This document shows, one piece after another, positions 8,688 through 17,072 of a DNA stretch of 64,000 bases. Below the pieces are notes generated by a model, which was not told the DNA's origin, did no database searches, and saw nothing but the letters and a program-made list of their open reading frames with translations. Within the stretch, counting starts at the first letter, position 1. The number at the start of each line of letters is the position of its first letter. Position numbers and translations under genes: made by a program. The DNA comes from Mycobacterium sp. 852014-50255_SCH5639931 (GTDB taxonomy: Bacteria; Actinomycetota; Actinomycetes; Mycobacteriales; Mycobacteriaceae): NCBI RefSeq assembly GCF_001665605.1, contig NZ_LZSV01000026.1:109761-173760 (forward strand), read 5' to 3'.

Positions 8688-8764
8688 GACCTCACCTGTT
8701 TTCTGAGCGACTTGTATTCTCACCCCGCCGCGCGGCCCACGTGATCGTTTCGCGTGAGCTCTCC

Positions 8765-9163
8765 TCAGCTGTTCAGCTCGTCGTCATCCTCGTCAGCGTC
8801 CACGATGCGCCTGTTGACGCGCGTGCTGTCCACCCAGCGCAGTACCGGAAGGTCCCAGCGGCGGGCCGGCAACTCGGTGACGTCGGACAGCGATCGCACC
8901 ACGGCCTGGGTCAGGCCCATGATCGCGGCCATCACGGGCAGCAGCGGCTGCAGCGGCCTCGCGGCGGTGCGAACCGTGCTGATGCGGCGGGCCACGATCA
9001 GCCGCTCGACGCAGTGATACAGCCAGGCGCCCACCGCGAGCGCGTAGATCGACAGCGCCGACGCGACGATGGTCCAGCCGAAGGCGGCGCAGACCACGGC
9101 ACCCAGCACCACCGTCGCGGCCAGCAACCCCGCGACGACGGCGCGCAGCTCCAGCCGGGTCAC
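8765..9163 (-). CDS. Small membrane protein (Rv2532c-like)
   Basis: The 132-residue product starts at GTG 9163, which overlaps the nusB stop as GTGA. Two hydrophobic segments near the N-terminus (AVVAGLLAATVVLGAVVCAA and IVASALSIYALAVGAWLY) and a weaker third precede a soluble tail that ends in the acidic run DADEDDDELNS. Function unknown. The tight overlap makes it the last gene of the pepQ-efp-nusB operon. Length and place agree with Rv2532c as remembered. Confidence 0.8.
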   Translation of the reverse strand: MTRLELRAVVAGLLAATVVLGAVVCAAFGWTIVASALSIYALAVGAWLYHCVERLIVARRISTVRTAARPLQPLLPVMAAIMGLTQAVVRSLSDVTELPARRWDLPVLRWVDSTRVNRRIVDADEDDDELNS

Positions 9164-9657
9164 GCCTGGCGTTCCTCGGTTTCCGGCGCGGCCGCCGCAC
9201 TCGAACGCACCGCGGCGGCGGCCGCCCGGATCTGCGGCGTCACCAGCATGACCTGGCCCAGCACGCCGTTGACGAAGGCCGGCGAGTCGTCGGTGGACAG
9301 CTCCTTGGCCAGCTGCACGGCCTCGTCCACGGCGACCGGCTCCGGGACGTCGTCGGCGTAGAGCAGCTCCCACACCGCGACCCGCAGGATGGCGCGGTCG
9401 ACGGCGGGCAGCCGGTCCAGCGTCCAGCCCTGCAGGTGCGAGCTGATCAGGTCGTCGATGTGGGCGGCGTGTTCCCCGACCCCCCGGGCGGCCGCGACCG
9501 TGTACGGCTGCAACGGCGCCACCTCCGAGTTCGCCGCGGCCAGCGCGGCGCGCCCGTCGGCGACCTCGGCCGGGCCCAGCCCGCGGGCCTCGGCCTCGAA
9601 CAAGAGGTCGACGGCACGCTTGCGGGCCTGATGGCGCCCCCTGACGGGCCTGCTCAC
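9160..9657 (-). CDS. nusB: Transcription antitermination factor NusB
   Basis: A 165-residue helical protein with the NusB signature: HQARKRAVDLLFEAEARG at the start (Arg-rich boxA RNA-binding face), LDRLPAVDRAILRVAVWELLY in the middle and VAVDEAVQLAKELSTDDSPAFVNGVLG near the end. NusB binds boxA RNA with NusE (S10) for rRNA antitermination. An alanine-rich tail of about 25 residues extends past the core, as in other mycobacteria. GTG 9657 overlaps the efp stop (GTGA), implying translational coupling. Confidence 0.95.
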   Translation of the reverse strand: MSRPVRGRHQARKRAVDLLFEAEARGLGPAEVADGRAALAAANSEVAPLQPYTVAAARGVGEHAAHIDDLISSHLQGWTLDRLPAVDRAILRVAVWELLYADDVPEPVAVDEAVQLAKELSTDDSPAFVNGVLGQVMLVTPQIRAAAAAVRSSAAAAPETEERQA

Positions 9658-10217
9658 GCGTTGACGCGCCCCAAATAGCTGCCGTCGCGCGTGTCCACCT
9701 TCAGCTTGTCGCCGGTGTTGATGAACAGCGGCACCTGAATCTCCGCCCCGGTCTCCACGGTGGCGGGTTTGGTGCCGGCGCTGGACCGGTCGCCCTGCAG
9801 GCCCGGCTCGGTGTGGGTGACCTCCATCTCGACCGACACCGGCAGCTCGAGGTAGAGCGGGGCCCCGTTGTGGAACGCCACCTGCACCGGCAGGCCCTCC
9901 AGCAGGAACCGGGCGGCGTCGCCGACCAGCGACTCCGGCAGCGGGTGCTGCTCGTAGTCCTGGCTGTCCATGAACACGAAGTCCGAGCCGTCGCGGTACA
10001 GGTACGTGGCGTCGCGCCGGTCGACGGTGGCTGTCTCCACCTTCACGCCGGCGTTGTACGTCTTGTCGACGACCTTGCCGGAAAGCACATTCTTCAGCTT
10101 GGTGCGCACGAAGGCCGGACCCTTGCCCGGTTTGACGTGCTGGAACTCGACGATCTGCCAAAGCTGGCCGTCGATCACCAGCACCAGTCCGTTCTTGAAA
10201 TCGGCGGTGCTTGCCAC
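9654..10217 (-). CDS. efp: Elongation factor P
   Basis: A 187-residue protein with the three EF-P barrels: KOW-like N-domain (VKPGKGPAFVRTKLKNVLSG), central domain, and C-terminal signature GDRSSAGTKPATVETGAEIQVPLFINTGDKLKVDT (in parts). EF-P relieves ribosome stalling at polyproline. The loop residue modified in other bacteria is K32 in PGKG; no modification enzyme is encoded nearby. The start is GTG 10217 with AGGAGA upstream. The window itself encodes several polyproline proteins (50658, 24628, 55069) that would need it. Confidence 0.96.
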   Translation of the reverse strand: MASTADFKNGLVLVIDGQLWQIVEFQHVKPGKGPAFVRTKLKNVLSGKVVDKTYNAGVKVETATVDRRDATYLYRDGSDFVFMDSQDYEQHPLPESLVGDAARFLLEGLPVQVAFHNGAPLYLELPVSVEMEVTHTEPGLQGDRSSAGTKPATVETGAEIQVPLFINTGDKLKVDTRDGSYLGRVNA

Positions 10218-10337
10218 GGTTCGGTGTATCTCCTAGAGGATGGACAGTCGTTCGCGAACTGTCTGCAATTTGTCCGTCAGTCTAAAGCGCGACGCGGCCG
10301 ACGCCCCCGCGTCGGGTGGCGGCGGGAAGCTCCCGCG

Positions 10338-10559
10338 TTAGGGGCCGGCCTCGGCCGGCTCGCTCGGCGAAGGCCGCAGCCGCTTGATCATCGTCAAGAA
10401 GGGGACGTTGAGCTTTCTCCCGCCGGAAAACGGCACCGGGACGGGGAAATACACGATGTCGATCTCTAGCCGCAGCTCCCGCAGGGGCTGGGCGCTCAGC
10501 TCCCACCGAAAATCCCGCAAGCGCGCCAGCCGACGCTCGATTGGCTCCACCCCATTCAC
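10338..10559 (-). CDS. Possible small protein between pepQ and efp
   Basis: A 73-codon frame on the operon strand, starting GTG 10559 and lying between the pepQ stop and efp. The sequence looks protein-like (ERRLARLRDFRWELSAQPL, then LRLEIDIVYFPVPVPFSGG), with a mix of charged and beta-strand segments rather than the Arg/Pro-rich character of shadow frames. It belongs to no family I recognise. If it is not real, 10218-10609 is an unexplained gap of about 390 bases holding only the efp promoter region. Confidence 0.45.
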   Translation of the reverse strand: MNGVEPIERRLARLRDFRWELSAQPLRELRLEIDIVYFPVPVPFSGGRKLNVPFLTMIKRLRPSPSEPAEAGP

Positions 10560-10609
10560 GCCACCCGACTTTACCCCCGGCCGCCAGGCCTCCGAACCGC
10601 GCGGTTCGG

Positions 10610-11728
10610 CTAGGCCAGAACCGCCAACTCCTTCGGAAACCGGGTGAGCAACTCCGGCGCCTGCCCGCGGGTCGCCGCCGCGTCGCCGGGCACGACCAGG
10701 GTGTCCTCGATGCGCACGCCGCCGCGGCCCGGCAGGTAGACGCCCGGCTCGACGGTCACCACCGAACCGGCCAGCAACGTGCCGGTGGACGTGGCGCCGA
10801 TCCCCGGCGCCTCATGGATCTGCAACCCCACGCCGTGCCCCAGCCCGTGGCCGAACTGCTCGCCGTAGCCCGCGTCGACGATCAGCTGGCGCGCCGCGCC
10901 GTCGACCTCGCGCAGGTTGGCGCCCGCCCGCAACGCCTCCCGCCCGGCCCGCTGGGCGTCGGCGACCAGCTGATAGATCTCCAGCTGCCAGTCGGCGGCC
11001 TTGCCGAGCACGAAGGTGCGGGTCATGTCGGAGTGATAGCCGGCCACCAGCGCGCCGAAGTCGATCTTCACGAAGTCTCCGGCCGCCAGCGCGGCGTCGG
11101 TGGGACGGTGATGCGGGATCGCCGAATTCGGCCCGGCGGCCACGATGGTCTCGAACGAGATCGCGTCGGCGCCGTGGTCGAGCATCAGCGCCTCGAGCTC
11201 CCGGCTCACCTCACGCTCGGACCGGCCGGGCCGCAGGCCGCCCCGCTCCACCAGGGTGGCGAGGGCGGCGTCGGCCGCCTCGCAGGCCAGCCGCAGCAGC
11301 GCCACCTCACCGTCGTCCTTGACCTCGCGCAGCGCCTCGACGGTCCCGGCGGCCCGCACCAGCTCGGTGGCCGCCTTGCGCTCGCCGAGCTCGCTGGTCA
11401 GGACGTCGAAGGCGTCGACGGTCACCACGTTGCTTTCGAAGCCCAGCTTCTCGACGCCGTCCTCGGCGGCCCGGCCGACCAGGTAGCGCCCGAGGGCGCG
11501 TTCGATGGCGATCTCGAGTCCGGGCGCCTGCTCCGCGGCCTGGGTGCGATACCGGCCGTCGGTGGCCAGCACCGGGCCGCGATCGTCGGCGAAAACCAGC
11601 AACGCGCCGTTCGAGCCGGTGAACCCGGATAGGTAGCGCACGTTGTTCAGGTCGCTGACCAGCAGCGCGTCCAGTCCGCCGGCTCGAATTTGCGCCTTCA
11701 GGTTGTCCCGGCGCTGAGAATGTGTCAC
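10610..11728 (-). CDS. pepQ: Xaa-Pro aminopeptidase/prolidase (M24)
   Basis: The 372-residue protein has a creatinase N-domain (MTHSQRRDNLKAQI to about 130) and a pita-bread M24 domain. Metal ligands are visible: Asp in VKIDFGALVAGYHSDMTRTF (both Asp), His in GHGLGHGVGLQIHEAPG, and Glu in VTVEPGVYLPG and VRIEDTLVV. The enzyme cleaves X-Pro bonds in the cytoplasm. GTG 11728 is the start, 33 bases from the divergent membrane protein gene. A prolidase next to EF-P is the conserved actinobacterial order. Confidence 0.92.
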   Translation of the reverse strand: MTHSQRRDNLKAQIRAGGLDALLVSDLNNVRYLSGFTGSNGALLVFADDRGPVLATDGRYRTQAAEQAPGLEIAIERALGRYLVGRAAEDGVEKLGFESNVVTVDAFDVLTSELGERKAATELVRAAGTVEALREVKDDGEVALLRLACEAADAALATLVERGGLRPGRSEREVSRELEALMLDHGADAISFETIVAAGPNSAIPHHRPTDAALAAGDFVKIDFGALVAGYHSDMTRTFVLGKAADWQLEIYQLVADAQRAGREALRAGANLREVDGAARQLIVDAGYGEQFGHGLGHGVGLQIHEAPGIGATSTGTLLAGSVVTVEPGVYLPGRGGVRIEDTLVVPGDAAATRGQAPELLTRFPKELAVLA

Positions 11729-11761
11729 GACCCTTGACGGTACTCGCTACGCTGATTGCCC

Positions 11762-12493
11762 ATGAGGTCCTGGATGCTGCGCGGATTGGTCTACGCCGCG
11801 GCAATGGTAATCGTTCGCTTGTTCCAAGGCGCGTTGATAAACGCATGGCAGACGCAGGCCGGGCTTTTTAGCGTGGTGCTGCTGCTTTTGTTCATCATCG
11901 GCGTGGTCGTTTGGGGGGTATTCGACGGCCGGGCCGACGCCCACGCGAACCGGGACCCGGACCGGCGCCGCGATCTGGCGATGACCTGGCTGCTGGCCGG
12001 CCTGGTGGCCGGCGTCCTATCCGGCGCCGTCTCCTGGCTCATCGCGCTGGTGTACAAGGGTCTCTACACCGGTGGCCTGATCAACGAGCTGACCACGTTC
12101 GCGGCGTTCACCGCGCTCTGCGTGTTCCTGCCCGGGATCATCGGCGTAACCATCGGCCGCTGGCGGGTGGACCGGCAGTACGAGAAGGAGCCGGAGAAGC
12201 GCCACGGCCTTGGCGACAGGGAAGGGCGGGACAGCGACACTGACGTGTTCTCGGCGGTGCGCGGTGACGACGCGCCGACCGGGGAGATACCCACGGCTGG
12301 AGCGCGGCACGAGGAGCGGACCGCGGCGGTCGCCACGGCCGAGCGTGAGGCGCCCACAGAAACGGTGGGCACCACCGAGCGTGAGGCGCCCACCGAAACG
12401 ATCCCCAAGACCGAGGCCGAGCCCAAAACCGAGGTGATCCGCAAGGCCGGCGACGAGCCCACCACGCCGGGCAACGCGCCCGGCAGGGGCTAA
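11762..12493 (+). CDS. Membrane protein with charged repeat tail (Rv2536-like)
   Basis: From ATG 11762 the product is 243 residues. Four hydrophobic helices occupy the first 130 residues, arranged as two pairs (GLVYAAAMVIVRLFQ, FSVVLLLLFIIGVVVWGVF; MTWLLAGLVAGVLSGAV, FAAFTALCVFLPGIIGVTIG). The rest is a hydrophilic tail of low complexity with near-tandem TEREAPTETV/I repeats (about residues 190-215) followed by Lys/Glu-rich sequence. It resembles the B-box-lacking membrane protein Rv2536 at the same place. Function unknown. The last four bases overlap the aroQ stop region in convergent orientation. Confidence 0.8.
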   Translation: MRSWMLRGLVYAAAMVIVRLFQGALINAWQTQAGLFSVVLLLLFIIGVVVWGVFDGRADAHANRDPDRRRDLAMTWLLAGLVAGVLSGAVSWLIALVYKGLYTGGLINELTTFAAFTALCVFLPGIIGVTIGRWRVDRQYEKEPEKRHGLGDREGRDSDTDVFSAVRGDDAPTGEIPTAGARHEERTAAVATAEREAPTETVGTTEREAPTETIPKTEAEPKTEVIRKAGDEPTTPGNAPGRG

Positions 12494-12930
12494 CCCTTGG
12501 CGGCTTCGGCCAGGTAGCGCAGGGCGAGCAGGTAGCCCTGGATTCCCAGCCCGACGATCACCCCCGTCGCGACCGGGCTGAGGTACGAGTGCCGCCGAAA
12601 GTCTTCGCGGGCATGCACATTGGAGATGTGCACCTCGATCAGGGGCGCGCGCAACTCGGCGCACGCGTCGCGCAGCGCGACCGACGTGTGGGTTAGCCCG
12701 CCGGCATTGAGGATCACCGGTTCGCCCGCGTCGGCGGCCGAATGGATCCAGTCCAGCAGTTGGGCTTCGTTGTCGCTCTGGCGCACAACGGCTTTCAGGC
12801 CGAGCGCGGCGGCCTCCCGCTCGATGAGCTCGGCCAGTTGGTCGTGCGTGGTGTCCCCGTACACCTCGGGCTCGCGGCGGCCCAGCCGGCCGAGGTTCGG
12901 GCCATTGATGACGTTGACGGTGGTGCTCAT
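12490..12930 (-). CDS. aroQ: Type II 3-dehydroquinate dehydratase
   Basis: A 146-residue protein that dehydrates 3-dehydroquinate to 3-dehydroshikimate. Family motifs are complete: VINGPNLGRLGRREPEVYG (active-site Arg and Tyr), the QSDNEAQLLDWIH segment, ILNAGGLTHTSVALRDA and EVHISNVHAREDFRRHS with the catalytic His. Start ATG 12930 shares its A with the aroB stop (TGATG). It is called aroD in M. tuberculosis annotation. Terminal gene of the aroC-K-B-Q run. Confidence 0.96.
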   Translation of the reverse strand: MSTTVNVINGPNLGRLGRREPEVYGDTTHDQLAELIEREAAALGLKAVVRQSDNEAQLLDWIHSAADAGEPVILNAGGLTHTSVALRDACAELRAPLIEVHISNVHAREDFRRHSYLSPVATGVIVGLGIQGYLLALRYLAEAAKG

Positions 12931-14012
12931 CAGGCGTCCTCTCCGTCGGACAGCCCCGCGTATGCCGCCGCCAGCAGCGACGGGTCGGGGCCGGCCAGCC
13001 GCCCCGGCTTGGCCAGCCCGTCGAGCACCACGAACCTCAGCACCCCGGCGCGCGACTTCTTGTCCTGGGCCATGTATTCCAGCAGTTGCGGCAACGCCTC
13101 GGCGTCGTAACCGACCGGCAGGCCGAGCGCCGACAGGACGGTGCGATGGCGCTGCGCGGTCGCGTCGTCGAGCCGGCCGGCGAGCCTGGCCAGTTCCGCG
13201 GCGAACACCAGGCCCACCGACACCGCGGCGCCGTGCCGCCACTCGTAGCGCTCCCTGCGCTCGATCGCATGCGCCAATGTGTGGCCGTAGTTCAGGATTT
13301 CGCGCAGCTCCGACTCCTTCTCGTCGGCGGCGACGACCTCCGCCTTGACGGCGATCGAGCGCCGGATCAGCTCCGGAAGCACGTCACCCGCGGGGTCCAC
13401 GGCGGCCTGCGGGTCGGCCTCGATGAGATCGAGGATCACCGGGTCGGCGATGAAGCCGGCCTTGACCACCTCGGCCATCCCGGCGACGAGTTCGTTGTGC
13501 GGCAACGTTTCCAGGGTCGCCAGGTCGACCAGCACCGCCAGCGGCTGATGGAACGCGCCCACCAGGTTCTTGCCCGCGTCGGTGTTGATGCCCGTCTTGC
13601 CGCCGACGGCCGCGTCGACCATGCCGAGCAACGTGGTGGGGATGTGGACGATGTCGACGCCGCGCAGCCAGGTGGCCGCCGCGAACCCCGCGACGTCGGT
13701 GGCGGCGCCGCCGCCGAGGCTGACCAACGCGTCTTTGCGGTCAATCCCGATGCGGCCCAAGACTTCCCAGAGGAAGCCCACGACGGGCAAATCCTTTCCA
13801 GCCTCGGCGTCCGGGATTTCGATGCGGTGCGCGTCAACGCCCTTGTCCGCCAAGCGGCTTCGGATCGCTTCGGCGGTTTGCGCGAGCGCCGGTTGGTGCA
13901 CGATGGCCACCCGGTGCCGGTCGCAGAGCAGTTCGACCAGCTGGTCGCCCAGGTCGGTGCCGATGATCACCGGGTAGGGCGGGTCGACGGCCACCTGCAC
14001 GGTGTGGGTCAT
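12930..14012 (-). CDS. aroB: 3-dehydroquinate synthase
   Basis: A 360-residue NAD- and zinc-dependent enzyme making 3-dehydroquinate from DAHP. Visible motifs: SLGGGAATDVAGFAAATWLRG (NAD loop), PTTLLGMVDAAVGGKTGIN, KNLVGAFHQP, GMAEVVKAG and the zinc-ligand region LNYGHTLAHAIE. Start ATG 14012 overlaps the aroK stop by four bases (ATGA), so expression is coupled to aroK. Confidence 0.96.
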   Translation of the reverse strand: MTHTVQVAVDPPYPVIIGTDLGDQLVELLCDRHRVAIVHQPALAQTAEAIRSRLADKGVDAHRIEIPDAEAGKDLPVVGFLWEVLGRIGIDRKDALVSLGGGAATDVAGFAAATWLRGVDIVHIPTTLLGMVDAAVGGKTGINTDAGKNLVGAFHQPLAVLVDLATLETLPHNELVAGMAEVVKAGFIADPVILDLIEADPQAAVDPAGDVLPELIRRSIAVKAEVVAADEKESELREILNYGHTLAHAIERRERYEWRHGAAVSVGLVFAAELARLAGRLDDATAQRHRTVLSALGLPVGYDAEALPQLLEYMAQDKKSRAGVLRFVVLDGLAKPGRLAGPDPSLLAAAYAGLSDGEDA

Positions 14013-14545
14013 GTCGCGGCCTCCGCGTGGGCGTTCTCGGGGGTCTGCAGCCGGGACACGATGTAGCGCACCACCGCCCCGGGATTGCGGCGGTTGGTGT
14101 CGACGCGGATCGTCGACACGCGCCGGTACAGCGGGGCCCGCTCGGCCATCAGCGCTTTGTATCTCTCGGCGCGGTCCGGGCCGGCGAGCAGCGGGCGCAC
14201 GGCGCTGCCGCCGGTGCGCCGCACGCCCTCGTTGGCGCTGATCTCCAGGTAGATGACGGTGTGGCCGGCGAGCGCCGCGCACACCCCCGGGCTGGTGACG
14301 GCCCCACCTCCGAGCGACACCACGCCGTCATGGTCGGCCAACGCGGCGCGCACCGCGCCCTCCTCGATGCGGCGGAACTCCTGCTCCCCGTCCGCGGCGA
14401 AGATGTCGGCGATGCTGCGCCCGGTCTGCTGCTCGATCGCCGCGTCGGTGTCGAGGAACCCGACGCCGAGCGCCTTGGCCAGGCGCCGCCCGATGGTGGA
14501 CTTGCCCGAACCCGGCAACCCGACCAGTACCGCCCTGGGTGCCAT
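14009..14545 (-). CDS. aroK: Shikimate kinase
   Basis: A 178-residue P-loop kinase converting shikimate to shikimate-3-phosphate. Walker A GLPGSGKSTIGRRLA is at residues 8-22, followed by the shikimate-binding D in FLDTDAAIE, the EFRRIEEGAV helix and the VSLGGGAV loop. The LID is RPLLAGPDRAERYKALMAERAPLYRRV. ATG 14545 shares a base with the aroC stop; a GTG three bases upstream is equally possible. Confidence 0.95.
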   Translation of the reverse strand: MAPRAVLVGLPGSGKSTIGRRLAKALGVGFLDTDAAIEQQTGRSIADIFAADGEQEFRRIEEGAVRAALADHDGVVSLGGGAVTSPGVCAALAGHTVIYLEISANEGVRRTGGSAVRPLLAGPDRAERYKALMAERAPLYRRVSTIRVDTNRRNPGAVVRYIVSRLQTPENAHAEAAT

Positions 14546-15750
14546 CACGCGGTACCCCGGGCGGCCGGCGCTTCCCGGTCGGCGACGGCGCGCTGATACG
14601 CCTCGATGTTGCGGCGGGTTTCGGTGAGCGAATCACCGCCGAACTTCTCCAGCGCCGCCCGGGCCAGCACCAACGCCACCATGGCCTCGACCACGACGCC
14701 GGCGGCCGGCACCGCGCACACGTCCGAGCGCTGGTGGATGGCAACGGCCTCGTCACCGGTCGCCAGGTCGACGGTGGCCAGCGCCCGCGGCACGGTGGAG
14801 ATGGGTTTCATCGCGGCGCGCACGCGCAGCGGCTGCCCGTTGGTCATGCCGCCCTCGAGCCCGCCCGCGCGGTTGGTCGAGCGGATCACGCCGTCGGGTC
14901 CGGGATACATCTCGTCGTGGGCGCGGCTACCGCGGCGGCGGGCCGTTTCGAAGCCGTCGCCGATCTCCACGCCCTTGATGGCCTGGATGCCCATCACCGC
15001 GGCGGCGAGCTGGCTGTCGAGCCGGTTGTCGCCGCTGGTGAACGAACCCAGCCCGACCGGCAGGCCCATGGCCACCACCTCGACCACGCCGCCGAGGGTG
15101 TCGCCGTCCTTCTTGGCCGCCTCGATCTCGGCGATCATGGACTCCTCAGCCTCTTTGTCGAAGGCGCGCACCGGGCTGTCATCGATCGCGGGCAGGTCTT
15201 CCGGGCGCGGCGGCGGGCCGTCGTAGGGAGCCGACGGACCGATCGCGATCACATGCGAAAGCACCTCGACACCCAGGGCCTGGCGCAGGAAGGACCGCGC
15301 GACGGTGCCCACCGCGACGCGGGCGGCGGTCTCCCGGGCGCTGGCCCGCTCCAGCACCGGCCGGGCGTCGTCGAAGCCGTACTTGAGCATGCCCGCGTAA
15401 TCGGCATGGCCGGGCCGCGGCCGGGTGAGCGGTTCGTTGCGCGCGACATTGGCCAGCTCCGCCGGGTCGACCGGGTCGGCGGCCATCACGGTCTCCCACT
15501 TGGGCCACTCGGTGTTGCCGATCTCGATGGCGATGGGGCCGCCCAGCGTGATGCCGTGGCGCACCCCGGAGAGCACGGTCACCGCGTCGCGCTCGAACTT
15601 CATCCGCGCGCCGCGGCCGTAACCGAGCCGGCGGCGGGCCAACTGGTCGCCGATATCGGTCGAGTTGACCTCGACGCCGGCGACCATGCCCTCGAGCATG
15701 GCCACCAACGCGCGGCCATGGGACTCCCCGGCGGTGATCCAACGCAACAC
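14545..15750 (-). CDS. aroC: Chorismate synthase
   Basis: The 401-residue protein contains the three chorismate synthase signatures: GESHGRALVAMLEGM near the N-terminus, RPRPGHADYAGMLKYGFDDARPVLERASARETAARVA (in part) in the middle, and RSDVCAVPAAGVVVEAMVALVLA near the end. The FMN-dependent enzyme makes chorismate from EPSP. Start GTG 15750. It is the first gene of the aroC-aroK-aroB-aroQ operon; the prepilin peptidase ends 58 bases upstream on the same strand. Confidence 0.96.
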   Translation of the reverse strand: MLRWITAGESHGRALVAMLEGMVAGVEVNSTDIGDQLARRRLGYGRGARMKFERDAVTVLSGVRHGITLGGPIAIEIGNTEWPKWETVMAADPVDPAELANVARNEPLTRPRPGHADYAGMLKYGFDDARPVLERASARETAARVAVGTVARSFLRQALGVEVLSHVIAIGPSAPYDGPPPRPEDLPAIDDSPVRAFDKEAEESMIAEIEAAKKDGDTLGGVVEVVAMGLPVGLGSFTSGDNRLDSQLAAAVMGIQAIKGVEIGDGFETARRRGSRAHDEMYPGPDGVIRSTNRAGGLEGGMTNGQPLRVRAAMKPISTVPRALATVDLATGDEAVAIHQRSDVCAVPAAGVVVEAMVALVLARAALEKFGGDSLTETRRNIEAYQRAVADREAPAARGTA

Positions 15751-15807
15751 CCGATCATCTTCCCATGTGCGCCCGGGTGGGCTTAAATCCGCGCGTGGCC
15801 GTCGGGC

Positions 15808-16242
15808 TCACACCAGCACCAGGCCGATCGCGGCGGCGGTGGCCGCGCACATCGAGGGGCCGTGCGGCACCGACGCGGCGCCCGCGCCGCCGAGAAGCCG
15901 GCCGAGCAAGCCCCACGACACGGTCAGCAGCGGCGCCGCCAGCGCCGCCAGGAACCACACCCCGACGCCGAAACAGCCGGCCAGCGCCCCCAGGCCGATC
16001 GCGAGCTTGACGTCTCCCGCCCCCATCCCCGCCGGGGCCACGGAATGCACCAGCAGATAGACCGCGGTCAACGCCGTCGCCCCCGCGAGTGCGGGCCAGC
16101 CGCGCCCGGCCACGGCGGCCGCCAGCAGGATCATCCCGGCGCCGGGCAGCGTCAGCAGGTTGGGCAACCGGCGCTCGCGGAAGTCGTAGCCGCTCAACAC
16201 CGCCAGCCAGACCAGCACCGCGACCGCCACCGTCACCCGCAT
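15808..16242 (-). CDS. Prepilin peptidase-like A24 aspartic protease
   Basis: A 144-residue membrane protein with both A24A active-site motifs: the first Asp in SGYDFRERRLPNLLTLPG and the GxGD motif in GMGAGDVKLAIGLGALAG. It lacks the N-terminal methylase domain of full-length PilD, like the short archaeal/TadV-type enzymes and Rv2551c. The substrate would be a type IV pilin-like signal peptide (Flp/Tad pilus in mycobacteria). No pilin or Tad gene is in the window, so it is an orphan here. It sits between aroE (12 bases upstream) and aroC. Confidence 0.85.
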   Translation of the reverse strand: MRVTVAVAVLVWLAVLSGYDFRERRLPNLLTLPGAGMILLAAAVAGRGWPALAGATALTAVYLLVHSVAPAGMGAGDVKLAIGLGALAGCFGVGVWFLAALAAPLLTVSWGLLGRLLGGAGAASVPHGPSMCAATAAAIGLVLV

Positions 16243-16253
16243 GCCGCGGGACG

Positions 16254-17072
16254 CTAGCCCAAGGCGGCGGCCATGGCCTCTCGCGGCGCCGGGAGGCCTG
16301 TGAATAGCTCGACCTGGGTGAAGGCCTGATGCAGCAGCATCTGCAGGCCGCTGATCACGCGGCCGCCGGCGGCGGCCACCGCGGCGGCCAGCGGCGTGGG
16401 CCACGGGTCGTAGACGGCGTCGAGCAGCACCGGGATGGCCGCGAAGGTGCCCGCGTACCGCGCCCCGACCTCGGCGGGGATCGTGCTGACCAGCACTTCC
16501 GCGCCGGCCACCGCGGCGGGCAACTCGCCGCTGTCCAGACCCACGAACCGCGTCGGCATCCCGATTCCCGTGCCGAGCTCCACCAGCCGGGCGGCCTTGT
16601 CCGGATTGCGCGCGACGACGGTGATGGCGGTGACGCCCAGCTGGGCCAGCCCCAGCACGGCCGCCGGCGCGGTCCCACCCGACCCGCACACCAGCGCCGC
16701 CCCGGCCGCTGACCCCAGCGCCCCGCTCACGCCGTCGATGTCGGTGTTGTCCGCCCGCCAGCCCGCCGCCGTGCGGACCAGGGTGTTGGCCGACCCCACC
16801 CGCTCGGCGCGTTCGGTGCGCTCGTCGGCGAACCGCAAGGCGGCGAATTTGCCCGGCATGGTCACCGACACCCCGACCCACTCGGGTCCGAACCCGCCGA
16901 CCACCGCGGGCAGCTGCTCGGCGTCGCACTCGATGCGCTCGTATGTCCAGTCGTGCAGCCCCAGCGCCCGGTAGGCGGCCAGGTGCAGTTGCGGGGACTT
17001 CGAGTGGGCGATCGGCTTGCCGAGCACCGCCGCTTTCCGGGGTGCGCCGTCAGCGCGCGCTATCGAGGACAC
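16254..17072 (-). CDS. aroE: Shikimate dehydrogenase
   Basis: About 272 residues. The N-domain carries the shikimate site VLGKPIAHSKSPQLHLAAY and VSVTMPGK (catalytic Lys), then NTLVRTAAGWRADNTDIDGV; the Rossmann domain has VCGSGGTAPAAVLGLAQLG and VVARNP. It reduces 3-dehydroshikimate with NADPH. GTG 17072 is chosen because it gives the length usual for mycobacterial AroE; it overlaps the end of mltG by 23 bases. No other start codon fits before the HSKSP motif. Confidence 0.93.
   Translation of the reverse strand: MSSIARADGAPRKAAVLGKPIAHSKSPQLHLAAYRALGLHDWTYERIECDAEQLPAVVGGFGPEWVGVSVTMPGKFAALRFADERTERAERVGSANTLVRTAAGWRADNTDIDGVSGALGSAAGAALVCGSGGTAPAAVLGLAQLGVTAITVVARNPDKAARLVELGTGIGMPTRFVGLDSGELPAAVAGAEVLVSTIPAEVGARYAGTFAAIPVLLDAVYDPWPTPLAAAVAAAGGRVISGLQMLLHQAFTQVELFTGLPAPREAMAAALG

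Noticed and set aside
10250..10259. Palindrome GTTCGCGAAC upstream of efp, considered as a LexA/SOS box
   Set aside because: The mycobacterial SOS box as I know it is TCGAAC-N4-GTTCGA, which is the opposite arrangement; efp is not an SOS gene.
10384..10647. Plus-strand open frame between efp and pepQ
   Set aside because: It lies opposite the more protein-like minus-strand frame and runs into the pepQ C-terminus; its composition is Arg/Ser-rich.
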